A stretch of DNA of 64,000 nt, taken from Bretschneidera sinensis. Its lineage: Eukaryota; Streptophyta; Magnoliopsida; Brassicales; Akaniaceae. The stretch covers positions 70,427,501-70,491,500 of the forward strand of contig CM043698.1 in assembly GCA_023935145.1 (NCBI GenBank). The letters are read 5' to 3'. How positions within the stretch are numbered: the stretch's first letter is position 1; every line of letters begins with the position of its first letter. The notes beneath the pieces are model-generated. The model saw nothing but the letters and a program-made list of their open reading frames with translations. It was not told the origin of the DNA and did no database searches. This document shows, in pieces, positions 1-14,203 of this stretch. The translations under genes and the position numbers were made by a program.

Positions 1-2
1 AG

Positions 3-281
<279 letters not shown>

Positions 282-3160
282 AGTATCAATGCTGTGCATG
301 CCAGAAGAGTAGAGGATTTGGTTCAACTACAACCTAGTACTGGTTACATGTTTTGTGTTTTAAGTTGATATATAATTGAATCTGAAGTGATGTTGGACTA
401 AAAGTATTTTGTACCTTGTTTGAAGTAATCACTCTCTTCTCATATTTGTGGTACTTTCTATTATCAGCCATCTGCATCTTTTTATATTTCTTATTATCTC
501 ATGGTTATTAATTGCTAATCTAAATTTGTTAGCTGTGCAAGTTTATGTTCACTGGCCAGAGCAGTAGTTTACTTCTCTATTTATCTATTTCTCTATTTGT
601 CAGACAAATAGTAAGTAATCTCAAGTGCTCTCTATTTCTCTCGTCTCTCTCTATTTTCTTGCATTTTCCACTTGAGGTGGTTTAAAAGTGACAGAAGATG
701 AAGGCAGTGCTGTATTAGAATTATTTTTTTTCATTCATGTGTGCATATTTGTCGTTTTCAACAAATTTCACTTTTTTTTTTGTTTTGTCCCTCTTTTAAA
801 CTAGTTTCTTTTATGTGGTGGCTTGCTCATATTTACTTAAATTTTCTTAATTTTTTTTCTGTTAAGCAATCAAATGCTCCCTGTTGCCGGTGTCTTTCTG
901 ATTTGCTTAATGTTCTATAGTGGATTTTCTAAGTTGCTGTAGTGTTCTTATATTTTATATGATCAAATGTGTCATTTTTATAGCATTATGGATTCATCTT
1001 CTTGCTTTAGAAAGCAAACTTAGGGTATTGGTTTTCTAGAAATTAGGTATTTCCAAAATCTAGTCATTCAGTTCCTAATTGTTACATTATGGGAAATGTT
1101 TTGGATGGGAGTTTTCAATGCGTGTATTGCATGCTTTGTCCTCGTGTTGTATGTGCAATGCATAAATGGTCATGATTGGATAGTCGGCTCACTTGTTATT
1201 ATATCTAGACTTTCTCTGGATAGGAACTTCATTGTTCACTTTTGACAAGAACTTTTGTTTGAAAAACAGTTAATATTTATTCTTTGCACAAAGGATGGAT
1301 GCCAAGAGTATGTACAAGAAGGTACAAACATGTTCTTGCATGCCATGAAATGAGATTGTTGAACTACCCATTGGTGTCACCAATGCCATTTACATTTGAA
1401 AACAAAATGGAGATGTGTGAGAGTATCTCTGTGTGGTTCTGTCTTTGGTTTGCCATGAAAGAATAGTACTGTTCTATAGAGGTGTCTGGATATTTCTCTA
1501 CACATCTTATTTTTAAGTAAATTATGAAGATTCATCCAAACTAGTAGTCTGATATCTTCATAGTTCATACAATGAGTTGAGTTTGCAGTTGAACTTTGTA
1601 GAGAGACTATTCTTTTGACATGAAAGCAAAGGAAAACATTTCTCTAGGTGATGTCAGGTTTAGCAGTTGGTAAGTTTATGTCTCGTGTTAAAGCAATACA
1701 AAGCATACCCAACATGGTAATTGGCAAGGGTTGGACTTGCATTTAGTCCTCAACCATTATGTTATAGAGCAGGTGATTTAACTGTCTTTAGTTTACATGA
1801 TCAGATTGAAAGCAGAGAAGCAAACGATGTAGGAATTTTGTTCAGTATGAATTATAATGCTATGATGATTGTATTTGATAACAGACAGTGTATAGATGCA
1901 TGTCTGTGGAGGTTCATATTATTGATGGTCTCATGCTTGTAAGCCAAATTTTCACAAGGCCACTGGTTTAAGGACTTAATTGTTCTGTTTTTTTTTTTTT
2001 ACAATCTTGATTTCACGTCGGGTATATTATATATCTGATTCATTACTCAGCTTCTGGTTACACTTCTTTTCCCATATGCACTTTCTCAGTGATAAGTGTT
2101 GACAATCTATTTAATCAGTAATTTGGTTTTTTGCGCTGAAAACAAATGACAAAAAAAACATCTAGCTATAACCGAAGATGATTTATTTGGGGGTAAGCAA
2201 CTTAACATTGTTGATTAAGGGTTTGGTTATTGTTATTTGTTAACAAGTAATAAATGATCAGATAAATGCATTGTGATTTGAAAATTGTATTTATTACAAA
2301 ATTTATTTTCAAATTTACGCTTTGCTAATTATTGAATGCATGAGTTATGTGTAAGGATGTATTTGTAAAAAGGATATATTTGTAAATTTAAATCAAATCT
2401 TGCATTAATTATGCTATACATACTTTATTTAATATTTTTTAATAAATGCTCATGTACACCGTTAATCTAACCAATTAATTTATAGATCAATTCAAGAATT
2501 TGCACCCATCTTGTGTGATACATACTATAGGCTTACTACTTGGCAACAACTATTTCGGAAGCAAACATGTTCTTACTATAATTACCATTGTATTAAAGTC
2601 ACCTCTCCCCTTAAAGGATGCAGCCCAGGAAAGTTAAATTTATTGATTCATGTTGAGAAATGAGAAATCAGGTAAAAGCACTATAGTTAGGGAAATTAGC
2701 TGCTAAACAAGCCAAAATAACTGCAAAAGAGGTCAAACAATTTCTCTTAAGATTATTTATCTTAAATTCCTAGTCTTCTATAGTGGAGTACATTACATGT
2801 TAACTAAATTAGTCCACAATTTCACTTGTTAAAGTAGTTATGCTTTAATGGAGTGTGCTAAAGTGCTCCTTTTCGTAATGTTTAAACAATAGAAAATTAA
2901 TGACAAACTTATATACTGAATTGTAAAGGTTACTTATCCCAAATCACAGCTGAAAAGAGAAGTTGCGTGAGCCTTTTCAATTTTTTTTTTTGTTGAGATA
3001 TTTGTTTATTACCTATGATTATTCAATTCTAAGAAAGTTTAATTAATGCCAACCAAGATAAAAAATTTTTTATTAAAATGATATTATAATATAACGATTG
3101 ATTTGATTACAATATAAATATACTATAATATTTTCACAACCATAACCCATTTAATTGCAA
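282..3160 (+). repeat. Segmental-duplication unit 1: 3' flank of RPS29 copy 1
   Basis: About 2.9 kb of non-coding DNA that recurs, diverged and with indels, at about 5369-8166 (unit 2) and 34147-36440 (unit 3). Parts recur at 29,240-30,720 (headless unit 4). Landmarks shared by the copies are the block around 1395 (encoding no protein but containing GAAAACAAAATGGAGAT), the block near 1860-1960, and the block near 2600-2740. I see no convincing gene in it; the open frames are short and not conserved among the copies. Confidence 0.8.
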
Positions 3161-3310
3161 GCATATATACCGTTGAATTGTATAGGTCACCTATCCCAAG
3201 TCACGCGGTGCTTGAGCTTTTTTAGTTTTTATTTTTGAGACATTTCCTTATTACCTTTGAATATTCAACTTCAAAAAAATTTAATTAATGTCAACATAAG
3301 TATTTATGTA
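2918..3310 (+). repeat. Local tandem duplication inside unit 1
   Basis: A stretch starting at about 2918 (ACTGAATTGTAAAGGTTACT and onward through an AAATCACAGCTG and a TTGAGATATTTGTTTATTACC stretch) recurs, diverged, from about 3172 to 3310 (TTGAATTGTATAGGTCACC and onward). The second copy resembles the flank that precedes the RPS29 promoters. Confidence 0.55.
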
Positions 3311-3940
3311 AAAATAAATAAAAAAAAACACATTTCAGCACAAAAGAGCATAGCAAATTACATTAACATATGGCAACTCATCACAACCCACTACTTTTCA
3401 ATCTCCAAGTAAATGCATCAAGGTTGAAACGCTTCAGAAAAAAAATCGTAAAAACTTATGTTCGTAACGGATCACGATTCTTTTCATTTGAAAATTGAAA
3501 TAAAGTCAAGTTTACGATGAGATTGAATGTTATATCATTAAATACAAAATATTCTAATTCAAATTTATCAATGTGATATTCAATCCTACCATGAACTTGA
3601 ACTCAATTTCAATTTTTAAAAAAAGAATGATCGTGATCCATACGTAGCATTTGATCGTCTACACTCTACGTTATGGATTACATTTTAGAACATTTTAATT
3701 ATTAAAAACATTAAGTGCGTTGTAAATGGCATCATGTCAACTTTTTCAATAGGTTTTTTAGATGAAAGTTAACAACATAGACTAGAGAGCAAATTTGCAA
3801 GGCACAGATTTTGGGATGAATTGTCTTATTGGCAAATTAGGATTTAAATTCTGTGATGAATTTATTATTTACCCAAAAGAAAAGGTTCAAAAAAAATAAC
3901 CAAAACTAACTGGAGATGGATGTACCTTGCCCAAACTGAT
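3200..3940 (+). repeat. Duplicated 5' flank shared by RPS29 copies 2 and 3
   Basis: This AT-rich stretch upstream of copy 2 matches about 31,320-31,590 plus 32,515-32,750 upstream of copy 3. A roughly 0.9-kb insertion interrupts the second copy. Shared landmarks are CAACTCATCA with the following ACTACTTTTCAAT block, GATCGTCTA, and TTGGCAAATTAGGATTTAAATTC just before the promoter. No gene is visible in it. Confidence 0.75.
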
Positions 3941-5368
<1,428 letters not shown>

Positions 5369-8166
5369 AGTATCAATGCAGTGCATGCGAGAAGAGTAGA
5401 GGATTTGTTTCAACTACAACCTAGTACTGGTTACGTGTTTTGTGTTTTAAGTTGATATATAATTGAACCTGAAGTGATGGTGGACTAAAAGTATTTTGTA
5501 CCTTGTTTTAAGTAATTACAATCTCTTCTTATCTCTGTTGTACGTTCTGTTATCATCCGTCTGCATCTTTTTATATTTCTTATTATCTCATGGTTATTAA
5601 TTGCTAATCTAAAGTAGTTAGCTGTGCGAGTTTACGTTCACTGGCCATAGCAGTAGTTTACTCCTCTATTTCTCTATTTCTCTATTTCTCAGACTAGTAG
5701 TCAGTAATTTCAAGTGCTTTCTATTTCTCCCCGTCTCTCTCTATTTACTTGCTTTTTCCATTTGAAGTGGTTTAGAAATGACAGAAGACGAAGGCAGTAG
5801 TGTCTTAGAATTTTTTGTTTCATTCATGTGTGCGCGTATTTGTCGTTTTCAACAAATTTCACTTTGAGTTTTTGTTTTGTCCCTCTTTTAAACTAGTTTC
5901 TTTTATGTGGTGGTTTGCTCTTCTTTACCTAAATTTATGTCTGTTAGGCAATCAAATGCTCCTTGTTTCCAGCGTCTTGCTGATTTACTTAATTTTCTAT
6001 AGTCGTTTTTCTAAGTTGCTGTAGTGTTCTTATATTTTATATGGTCATTTTTATAGCATTATGGTGTCGTCTTCTTGCTTTAGAAAGCAAACTTAGGGTA
6101 TTGGCTTTCTAGAAATTAGGTGCTTCCAAAATCTTGTCATTCAGCTCTCAATTGTTACATTAAGGGAAATGTTTCGGATGGGACTGGTCAATGCATGTAT
6201 TGTATTCTTTTTCCTTATGTGTTGTACGTGCAGTGCATGAATGGTCATGATTGGTGAGTCGGGTCACTTGTTATTATATCTAGACTTTCTCTGGATGAAG
6301 GTACTTCATTGTTCACTTTTGACTAGAACTTTTGTTGAAAATTAGTTAATATTTATTCTTTGCACAATGGTAGGATGGATGCCAAGAGTATGTACAAGGA
6401 CGTACAAACATGCCACAAGTAGAGATTGTTGAACCACCCATTGGTGTCACCAAAGGCATCTACATTTGAAAACAAAATGGAGATGTGTGAGTATCTATGA
6501 GTGGTTCTTTGATTTTAGTTTGCCATGAAAATAAAATGGAGATGTGTGAGTATCTATGGGTGGTTCTTTGATTTTAGTTTGCCATGAAAAAATAGTACTT
6601 GGCTTATCTGGATATGTCTATACAGCCATCATATTTTTAAGTAAATGATGAAGGTTCATGCAAATTAGTGGTTTGATATCTTCATAGTTCAGACAATGAG
6701 TTGAGTGTGCCGTCGAACTTTGTAGAGAGACTATTCTTTTGACATGAAATCAAGGAAAACATTTCTCTAGGTGATGTCAAGTTTAGCAGTTAGTAAGTTT
6801 ATATCTTATGTTAAGGCAATACAAAGCATGCCCAACATGTTAATTGGGCAAGGGTTGGTCGTGCATTTAGGCCTCAACCATTATGTTAAAGAACAGGTGA
6901 TTTAACTGTCGTCAGTTTACATGATGAGATTGAAAGCAGAGAGCCAAACAATGTAGGAATTTTGTTCAATAATGATTGTATTTGATAACATGCGGTGTAT
7001 AGATGCCAGTCTGTGGGGGTTCATATTATTGATGGTGTCTCATTCTTGTAAGCAAAATTTTCACAAGGCCATTGGTTTATGGACTTCATTTTTCTTTCTT
7101 TCTTTCTTTCTTTTTTTTTTTTTTTTTTTTTTTACCAATTTTGAATATTGTGGTTCCGATTCGTTACTCAGCTCTTAGTTACACATCTGTACCCATAATT
7201 TGTGCACTTTCTCAGTGTCAAGTGTTGACATCTATTTAATCTGTAATTGGGTTTTCTGCGCTGAAAGCAAATGACAAAAGACACCTTGCTATAACCCAGC
7301 ATGATTTTTTGGGGTGAGCAACTTAACATTATTAATTTAGGCTTCGGTTATTGTTGACAAAGGGATTTGAAAATTGTATTTATTAAAAAATTATTTTCAA
7401 ATTTACCCTTCACTTAAGTGTACGAGTTATTTGTAAGGATATATTTGTAAATTCAAATTAAACTTTGCATTATTTATGCTATACATACTTTATTTAATAT
7501 TTTTTAAAAGTATTCTTGAACTTCCGTTAACCAAACATATTAATTTATAGATCAAGTCAAGAATTTGCAGCCATCTTGTGTGACATATATTAGCCTTACT
7601 ACTTGGCAACAACCATTTCTGAAGCAAAAGTGTTCTTACTAATAACTATCATTGTATTAAAGTCACCTTTCCTTAAAAGGATGCAGCCCAGAAAAGTTAA
7701 ATTTACATCATGATGTTGAGAAATGAGAAATCAGGTAAAAGCCCTAGAGTTAGGGAAATTAGATGCTAAACAAGCCAAATTAACTGCAAAAGAGGTCAAA
7801 CAATTTCTCTTAAGATTATTTACCTTCAATTCCAAGTCTTGTATAGTAGTACATAAATTAGTCCACGTTTTCATTTTTCTTTACTGCAGTCGCTTGTTGA
7901 AGTGGTTATGCTTTAATGGAGTGTGCTAAAGTGCTCTTTTTCTTGATGTGTAAACAATAGAAAATTAATGACAAACTTATATACTGAATTGTAAAGGCCA
8001 CCTATCCCAAATCAAAGTTGAAAAGAGAGGTTGTGTGAGCTTTTCCAATTTTTTGAGATATTTCTTTATTACCTATGATTATTTAATTCTAAGAAAATTA
8101 ATTAATGCCAACTAAAATATTTTTTTATTTATTTTTATTGAAACGGTGTTATATGCAAGTAGTAAC
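5369..8166 (+). repeat. Segmental-duplication unit 2: 3' flank of RPS29 copy 2, left part
   Basis: It matches unit 1 (about 282-3090) and unit 3 (about 34,147-36,425) in collinear order with indels. A small internal duplication at 6470-6590 repeats the GAAAATAAAATGGAGATGTGTGAGTATC stretch. A CTTT/poly-T tract lies at 7090-7132. Collinearity stops at 8166, where the SIRE-like copia LTR begins, and resumes at 28352 with AACGATTGATTTGATTACAA, exactly the next bases of unit 1. No gene seen. Confidence 0.8.
7086..7132 (+). repeat. CTTT / poly-T microsatellite
   Basis: A run of TTTC units followed by about 24 thymines within the unit-2 flank. Units 1 and 3 carry only a shorter T run at the matching place. 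Confidence 0.85.
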
Positions 8167-9366
8167 TGTTGACCTTTATTTGATTTTAATGATGACAAAA
8201 ATATATTAAAATTATGCTAACCAAACTATTTAAGTGTTCAAAGCTGCAACCACAGTTCTTTAAAGTCAACAAACTAAGCATTCAACCTTGGATGAAGTTG
8301 AAAATCAAGATTAGGTACAAAGATAGAAATTTAAATGATGTAACTTTCTTACTTAAGTACCTAGCTTTTTTCTATGGCTCAAATTTGCTTAACAAAAGTT
8401 TTTGAAAAAAAATCATTTTGACTAGAAAACAAAACTAAAAACAAAAAAAAAATTGTGTTTCACGTTATCCAGTCAATTAAGTTGATTGAATGGATCCATT
8501 CACTCGACTGAATGAGATCTAATCGACTGAATGATTCCTTTAGTAAATCTTTCAGTCAACCGAATGAAGGTCAGAACTACCTTCTCATTCAGTCGACTGA
8601 ACAATCCTTTCAGTCGATTGAATGAAATACTTGACACAGAAGTTTGAAATTCAAATATCATCCAGTTGACTGAATACTCAAAACAACGGAAAATTTTCAA
8701 AAACTGAAGTGTTGTTTAGAGCATTAAATGCTCCAAACCACTCCCAAACGGGATTGTTATGTGAGTAACGACTAGTAAGGCTTTAAACCATAAAAACCCA
8801 TCATAAATTAGAGAAGATAACAACTCTTAAGTAATTAATCTCTATCTTCTCATTTTATATCATTCAAAACTTTTTTAAAATCTTTATAAGCCATTCTTAA
8901 AAGCTTTGAACTTCTAAGAAAGATAATTTTTTTCTTAATAAGAACATTGAATGCAAAGTCTCTCTTGTTCTTAATCATTAATTTCCAATCATTGTAAAGT
9001 GAAAAGAGTTGATGTAACTCTCAGAGTGCTTAGGAGTTAAAAACACTTCTTGTAAAAGACTTCCTTAACCAGAAGAGATTGTGTATGGTTTGGGCAACAC
9101 CTGTGAAGTTGCTCGAGTCATTAGTGGATTACTTCAAGGAGATTCTTTGAAAAGAGTGGACGTAGGGTCGAAGAAATCCGATATTGTCGAACTACTATAA
9201 ATAGTGTTTGCACATTCTTTTCTTTATCTCTTTACTTTAAACTCTATTATACTTGTCATTCTTGATTGTGCTTGTTAAGTTTTTAAAACTTGTTTGTTAT
9301 GAGAAAAAGTTTTAAAAACCTAATTCATCCCCCCCCCCCCCCCTTGGTTTTGGAACTTAGTCTACA
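8167..9366 (+). repeat. 5' LTR of the SIRE-like copia element
   Basis: It starts TGTTGACC and ends GGTCTACA or similar, 1200 bp, with a clearly diverged partner at 27153-28351. It contains a cluster of palindromic TCGACTGA motifs at 8467-8676 and a run of about 18 cytosines near 9329-9346. Confidence 0.9.
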
Positions 9367-9368
9367 AT

Positions 9369-9380
9369 TGGTATAAGAGC
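9369..9380 (+). other. Primer-binding site of the SIRE-like copia element (initiator tRNA-Met)
   Basis: TGGTATAAGAGC begins two bases after the LTR. The usual plant copia site is TGGTATCAGAGC, so there is a single C-to-A change. It would pair with the 3' end of initiator tRNA-Met to prime minus-strand synthesis. Confidence 0.85.
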
Positions 9381-9422
9381 CCCATTCTCAATTTTAAAGC
9401 TTAAAATTCTTGAGTTGATCCG

Positions 9423-11370
9423 ATGGCAACCAATAGTTATACTAAAGGACATTCATACACTAAGCCTCTTTTGTTCAATGACACAAATTATAACCACTGA
9501 AAAAATAAAATGAAAATATTTGTTGAAGGACAAGATTATAATTTGTGGAGAATCATTGAAAAATGACCTAGAATTCTTTCAAAGGATGTAACCGTTGGAG
9601 AAGTCACTCATATAATGCCTAAACTCAAAACTGAGTTTGATGAAGAGGATTGTAGATTGATATCTCTAAATAGTAGAACAACTAGTATTTTACACTGTAA
9701 ATTAGATATAAATGAATATAATAAAGTTTCAGCATGTGGTTTGGCAAAAGAAATTTGGGACAAACTTCAAGTGATGTACGAAGGCACTAGTGAAGTCTAA
9801 AAATCAAAAATCTATATAATAGTGTCCGAGTATGAATATTTTAAGATGTTCCCTACCGAAACCATATTTGAAATGTATTTTCATTTCACGAGTATTATTA
9901 ATGGTTTGAAGATTCTTAGTAAGAACATTGAAGACTTTGAACTAACAAGGAAGATCCTTAGATCTTTGCCTTAATCTTGGAAAACAAAGAAGATAACCAT
10001 CATTGAAGCCAAAAACCTTGATACACTCAGAGTCGAAACCCTCCTTGGCTCTCTATTGATGTATGAGATGAAAGAAATAAAACAAGTAAATATTGATGAT
10101 GAGTTGAAAAAGAAGAAGACCATTGCTCTCAAAGCTACCTCAAGTAAGAAGGTGGAAGAAGAAGAAGTAGAAGAGAATTAGACTAGTGAAGAAGACAGAG
10201 AGATGACTCTCATCATCAAAAGGTTTCACAAGTTCTTGAAGAAGAGCAAGAAGCCTAAAGACTTCACAAAAGGGAACCAATTATGTGCTTTGGTTGTAAG
10301 AAACCTGGGCACATCAAGGCGGATTGCCCTACAACAAAGAAGTTGTACAAGAACTTCAAGAAGAAGACCATGATTGCTACCACATAGAGTGATGAAAATG
10401 AGGATACTTCGGATGGTGAAGTCGACTATGAAGAGATTGTCAACCTTTACTTGATGGCAATCGATGACGAAAATGAAGTAACTAGTTCTTCCTCTACTAA
10501 TGATATTGATAATAGTAATGAAGAACTAATTGAGGCCATGAATGAAATGCATGAAGAATTGAAGAAATTTAATATAGAAATATTGCCCTAAAAAAAGAAG
10601 TTTCATCTCTCTCTAAAGAGATAGAAGCTCTAAAAGATGAAAAAGAAAAACTTTTTTTAGAACTTAATAACTTATCACTTGAATCTTTGAAAAATGAAAA
10701 TGATGATTTGAAAAAGAAAGTGATGGAGTTAAATAACACTATATATAGGCTTGTTCTTGGAAAAAAAAACTAGATGAAGTGTTATCTTGCCAAAGAATGA
10801 GTGAAGAAAAATTCAGCTTGAATTATTCTCCATTAGGTAAACAAAGATCTAATGAGACTATCTTTGTGAAGGCAACAAGTGTGGATGAACACATTATTTC
10901 TAAGGCTACTAGCAATGTTAAAAATGCTAGGAAGCCTAAGAATGCAAATTTCAATTCCAATGCAAAGAATTCAAATGCCTATACTAGGAATATATATCAT
11001 AGAAATACTTATGCTTATATGTATGTTGATCCTAGAAATTCAAATGCTAGGAATACACATTCAAAAAATGCACATGCTAGGAATGCATATCCTAGAAATA
11101 ACTATCATGCATATCATAGAGATAACATATATATTCATAACTCCTATGCTAAAAACATGTATCCTAGAAATGCTCATCCAATGAATGATAGATGTGCATA
11201 CTCTAGATATCCTAGAAATTTCTATTATCATCATCCTAAGATCATGCATCATCTTTAATGTTAAGAAAGTATGGGTCCCAAAAAGAATCGTATTTTCTAT
11301 GACTAACCCCAAAGGACCCAAAAAATTTTGGGTACCTAAGAGAGCTATTGTATATCCTTATGTGATGTAG
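9423..11370 (+). pseudogene. Decayed gag of the SIRE-like copia element
   Basis: The frame opens with MATNSYTKGHSYTKPLLFND at 9423, an N-terminal copia gag start (UBN2/DUF4219 type). Stops break it soon after and again near 9568, 9798, 9974 and 10180; a clean stretch spans 9615-9797. A CCHC zinc knuckle (Cys-X2-Cys-X4-His-X4-Cys, CFGCKKPGHIKADC) lies at 10286-10327. An acidic, then Lys/Glu-rich coiled region (10430-10770) follows, and then an Asn/Tyr/Arg-rich low-complexity segment (10779-11258) with recurrent ARN, PRN and KN units. The native protein would coat genomic RNA in virus-like particles. This copy cannot encode it. Confidence 0.85.
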
Positions 11371-11382
11371 ACATGTCTCCAC

Positions 11383-12435
11383 ATGAAGGAAAAATGTGAC
11401 CAATGGTACCTTGATAGTGGGTGTTCAAAGTACATGACCGGTGATCAAAGTTTGTTCAAGGAGTTAACTCTTAGGGATGGTAGACACGTCACCATTGGAG
11501 ATGACACCAAGGTTAAAATCATCGGACATGGTAAAGTGGGTAAAAATTTCTCAACGATTGATCATGTATTATTTGTGCAAGGCCTTAAGCCTAACTTGTT
11601 TAGTATTAGCCAACTTTGTGATAAAGGCAATTAAGTTGTCTTTGAGTCATCTCATTGTCTTATAATAGACATTAGGCATAACAGAAATAAATTTGTTGGC
11701 CAAAGACATGAAAATGTTTATATAATTAATTTAAAATCTTTTCCTTCAGAAAATAAAAAAATGTTTTTCTACTTTTAGTGAAAACTCATGGCTATGACAT
11801 AGTAGGTTTGGCCATGTGAACATAGATTTAGTTAAAATATTTTCAAGAAAATATTTAGTTGTTGGTCTTTCTAAAATTAAATTTGAAAAAGACAAAGTAT
11901 GTGATGCTTGTCGAACGGAAAAACAAACAAGAGTTTCTTTTAAAGCCAAACATGTGATTTCAACTTCTAGACCTTTAGAGTTTTTGCATATGGACTTGTT
12001 TGGTCTAATAAGGACTATTAATCTAGGTGTCCATCAATATGCTCTTGTTATTATTGATGATTATTCAAGATATACCTTTGTTATTTTTATTACTAAAGAT
12101 GAAGCTTATAAAGGTTTTGTGAACTTTTGCAAGAAGATTAAAAATGAAAAATGTATTTCTATTTCAGGTATTAGAAGTGATCATAAAAAATAATTTGAAA
12201 ATCAAACCATTTCAAAATTTTATGATGAACACTAGAAATTCTCAACAAAATTGTGTTATTGAGAGGAAAAATAGAGTTATGGAAGAATTTGCAAGAATTA
12301 TGCTTTGTGAAAATAGTTTACAAAAATACTTTTGAGCATAAGACATAAACACTTCTTGGTATGTTTTAAATAGAGTGTTAATTAGGTCCAGGTTTAACAA
12401 AACTTCATATGAACTATAAAAAGGTAGAAATCCTA
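11383..12435 (+). pseudogene. Protease and N-terminal integrase part of the SIRE-like copia pol
   Basis: An aspartic protease segment at 11383-11634 contains WYLDSGCSKYMTG, with the catalytic Asp-Ser-Gly, and ends LFSISQLCDKGN. The pre-integrase region (11640-11830) is broken by stops. The integrase core follows (11816-12193: CDACRTEKQT, then HMDLFGLI and IIDDYSRYTFV carrying catalytic aspartates). After a stop near 12190 comes the region with the catalytic Glu (VIERKNR, near 12260). The coding sequence is cut at 12435 by the inserted solo LTR and continues in the same frame at 24375 (GRNP joined to NISYF), which proves the nesting. Confidence 0.88.
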
Positions 12436-14203
12436 TGTAACGACCCATCCCAGGTTGGCCACCCCCGAGACAATGTCATCACATTTTGAGAATCTCAGCA
12501 CGACACATATATGCAACAATAAAAATGGTATTAACAGAAATTTTTCTTTAATCCTCTACCCTCAACAGGGGAGATACATAAATCTGATATTGACTTAAAC
12601 ATAATATGCAACGTTAAATGCATGAATATTTACAAATGAATTTTTATTTTATTTTCTCACTAGTCTGAGAACGCAGACTCGTACATGACTTACAGATAAT
12701 GATTTCGTCTGAACCTCAACTCACCAACTATTTGTTATGTCTGCTACTTGAAATCATTGTACAATGAGGGGTGAGCTTCACAAGCTCAGTGAATTAAATT
12801 TACTAGAAGTACTCAATCCGTATAAATAGTCTATCAATAGTTAATCATTTATATTTCATACAACTTGATGCTAGCATTCCACTATCACTACACATATCGT
12901 AAGTCTCATTCTCTATCAATCTCTTCTTCTTATTTATTAGTTCACCTTAAGCCCATCAATTATCTCAAAATTTCCTCGTAATGAGGTTCACATCATAAAA
13001 TCTACCATTTAGATGGTTCTTGTCATCATAACAGTCTCTCTGTGAGACTCATCCATTTATAAATAAATTCGCAATAACACACCACACATAAGCATTTCAA
13101 TAATGCAAGCAATAATTAAAACAAGTGCAATGCATGAATTATTATTATGGGAACGTCTTCCCACATGTCGATATGTTGTTATTATCTTAGTCCGACCCCC
13201 TCCCAGTTCTTTTCTTTACAGCTTATCCCAGCTGTCATGGAATTTATTTCCAGCATATACCGACTATCATGGTGTCCCTTTTATTTCCAGCATATACCGA
13301 CTGTCACGATTTTTCAATTAGACTAGTCCCTTCCCGGTTCTTTCGATTTTCTTATTTAATGCATATGCATATGAACAATGATATGAAACATACATATGAA
13401 CAGTGATATAAAACAACACATGAATTCAAAATATTCCAATTAACTATCCGGTCTTTCCTCAACTTTCTGCTTGATAATTCTTACAATTTTCATCCCCACA
13501 TATATCACATCCATTTATTTACTAAAACTCATCAAAAATATATTTATCACAGTTATTATTAAATCAACTCATTATTCTAATAATGTTCATTTTCACATAA
13601 TAATTTTCACATGTCCAATATTCATCTCATACTTATCAATCAAATTCTTATCTACCACCAAAGCGTAAAATAATAATTTATTTTAATATTATCACTGGAT
13701 ATTTGATTTTTTATTTAGATTACTTAAAGTAAATTCAACTCACCACGTAGTACTTAAAGCTACCCGTGGATCACCTCCTTGCCTTTCCCGTTCCTTTCAG
13801 AAATTTCTCCCAGTTGTTGATTGTCAACACCGGATATCATATTTATATTAAAATTTTGAAAATTTCTTTATAAACCACACACTTTGAAAATTTCCATTTT
13901 GACTTTCGGAAAATTTCATGAATGCTAAAAATTCAAAAATAAACATTATGTTCTTACCTTCTATTTTTCTGATAGCTTCTTGTAACTCTCTATAAAATTC
14001 CACCGTAAACCTCTTCAAAATTTTACTATTTCAATATTTCTTTGGGTCCCCAAGTGTTTAAGTAATTAGATAAATTGAAAGAAAACTTAAATGAAATCAG
14101 TATATATAACTTAATGCTTGCTTATACTTGATATATATATATAGACAAGATTTATTTAAAAAATCTTTGGCAGCCTCCCCACGAGCCTCCACGTTTTGCC
14201 TAC
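12436..14203 (+). repeat. Left part of the split solo LTR
   Basis: An AT-rich, non-coding segment beginning TGTAACGACCCATCCCAGG. The 14199-14203 CCTAC is the left target-site copy of the Athila insertion. Short repeats CCCAGCTGTCATGG and CCAGCATATACCGACT occur around 13225-13310. Confidence 0.78.

Noticed and set aside
8467..8676. CRISPR-like or satellite array
   Set aside because: The motifs are irregularly spaced, vary in sequence and orientation, and are duplicated in the other LTR. They are LTR-internal motifs.
10779..11258. Asn/Tyr/Arg-rich 159-codon frame taken at first for a host low-complexity protein
   Set aside because: It sits between the gag zinc knuckle and the protease of the SIRE-like element in the expected order, so it is the gag extension.
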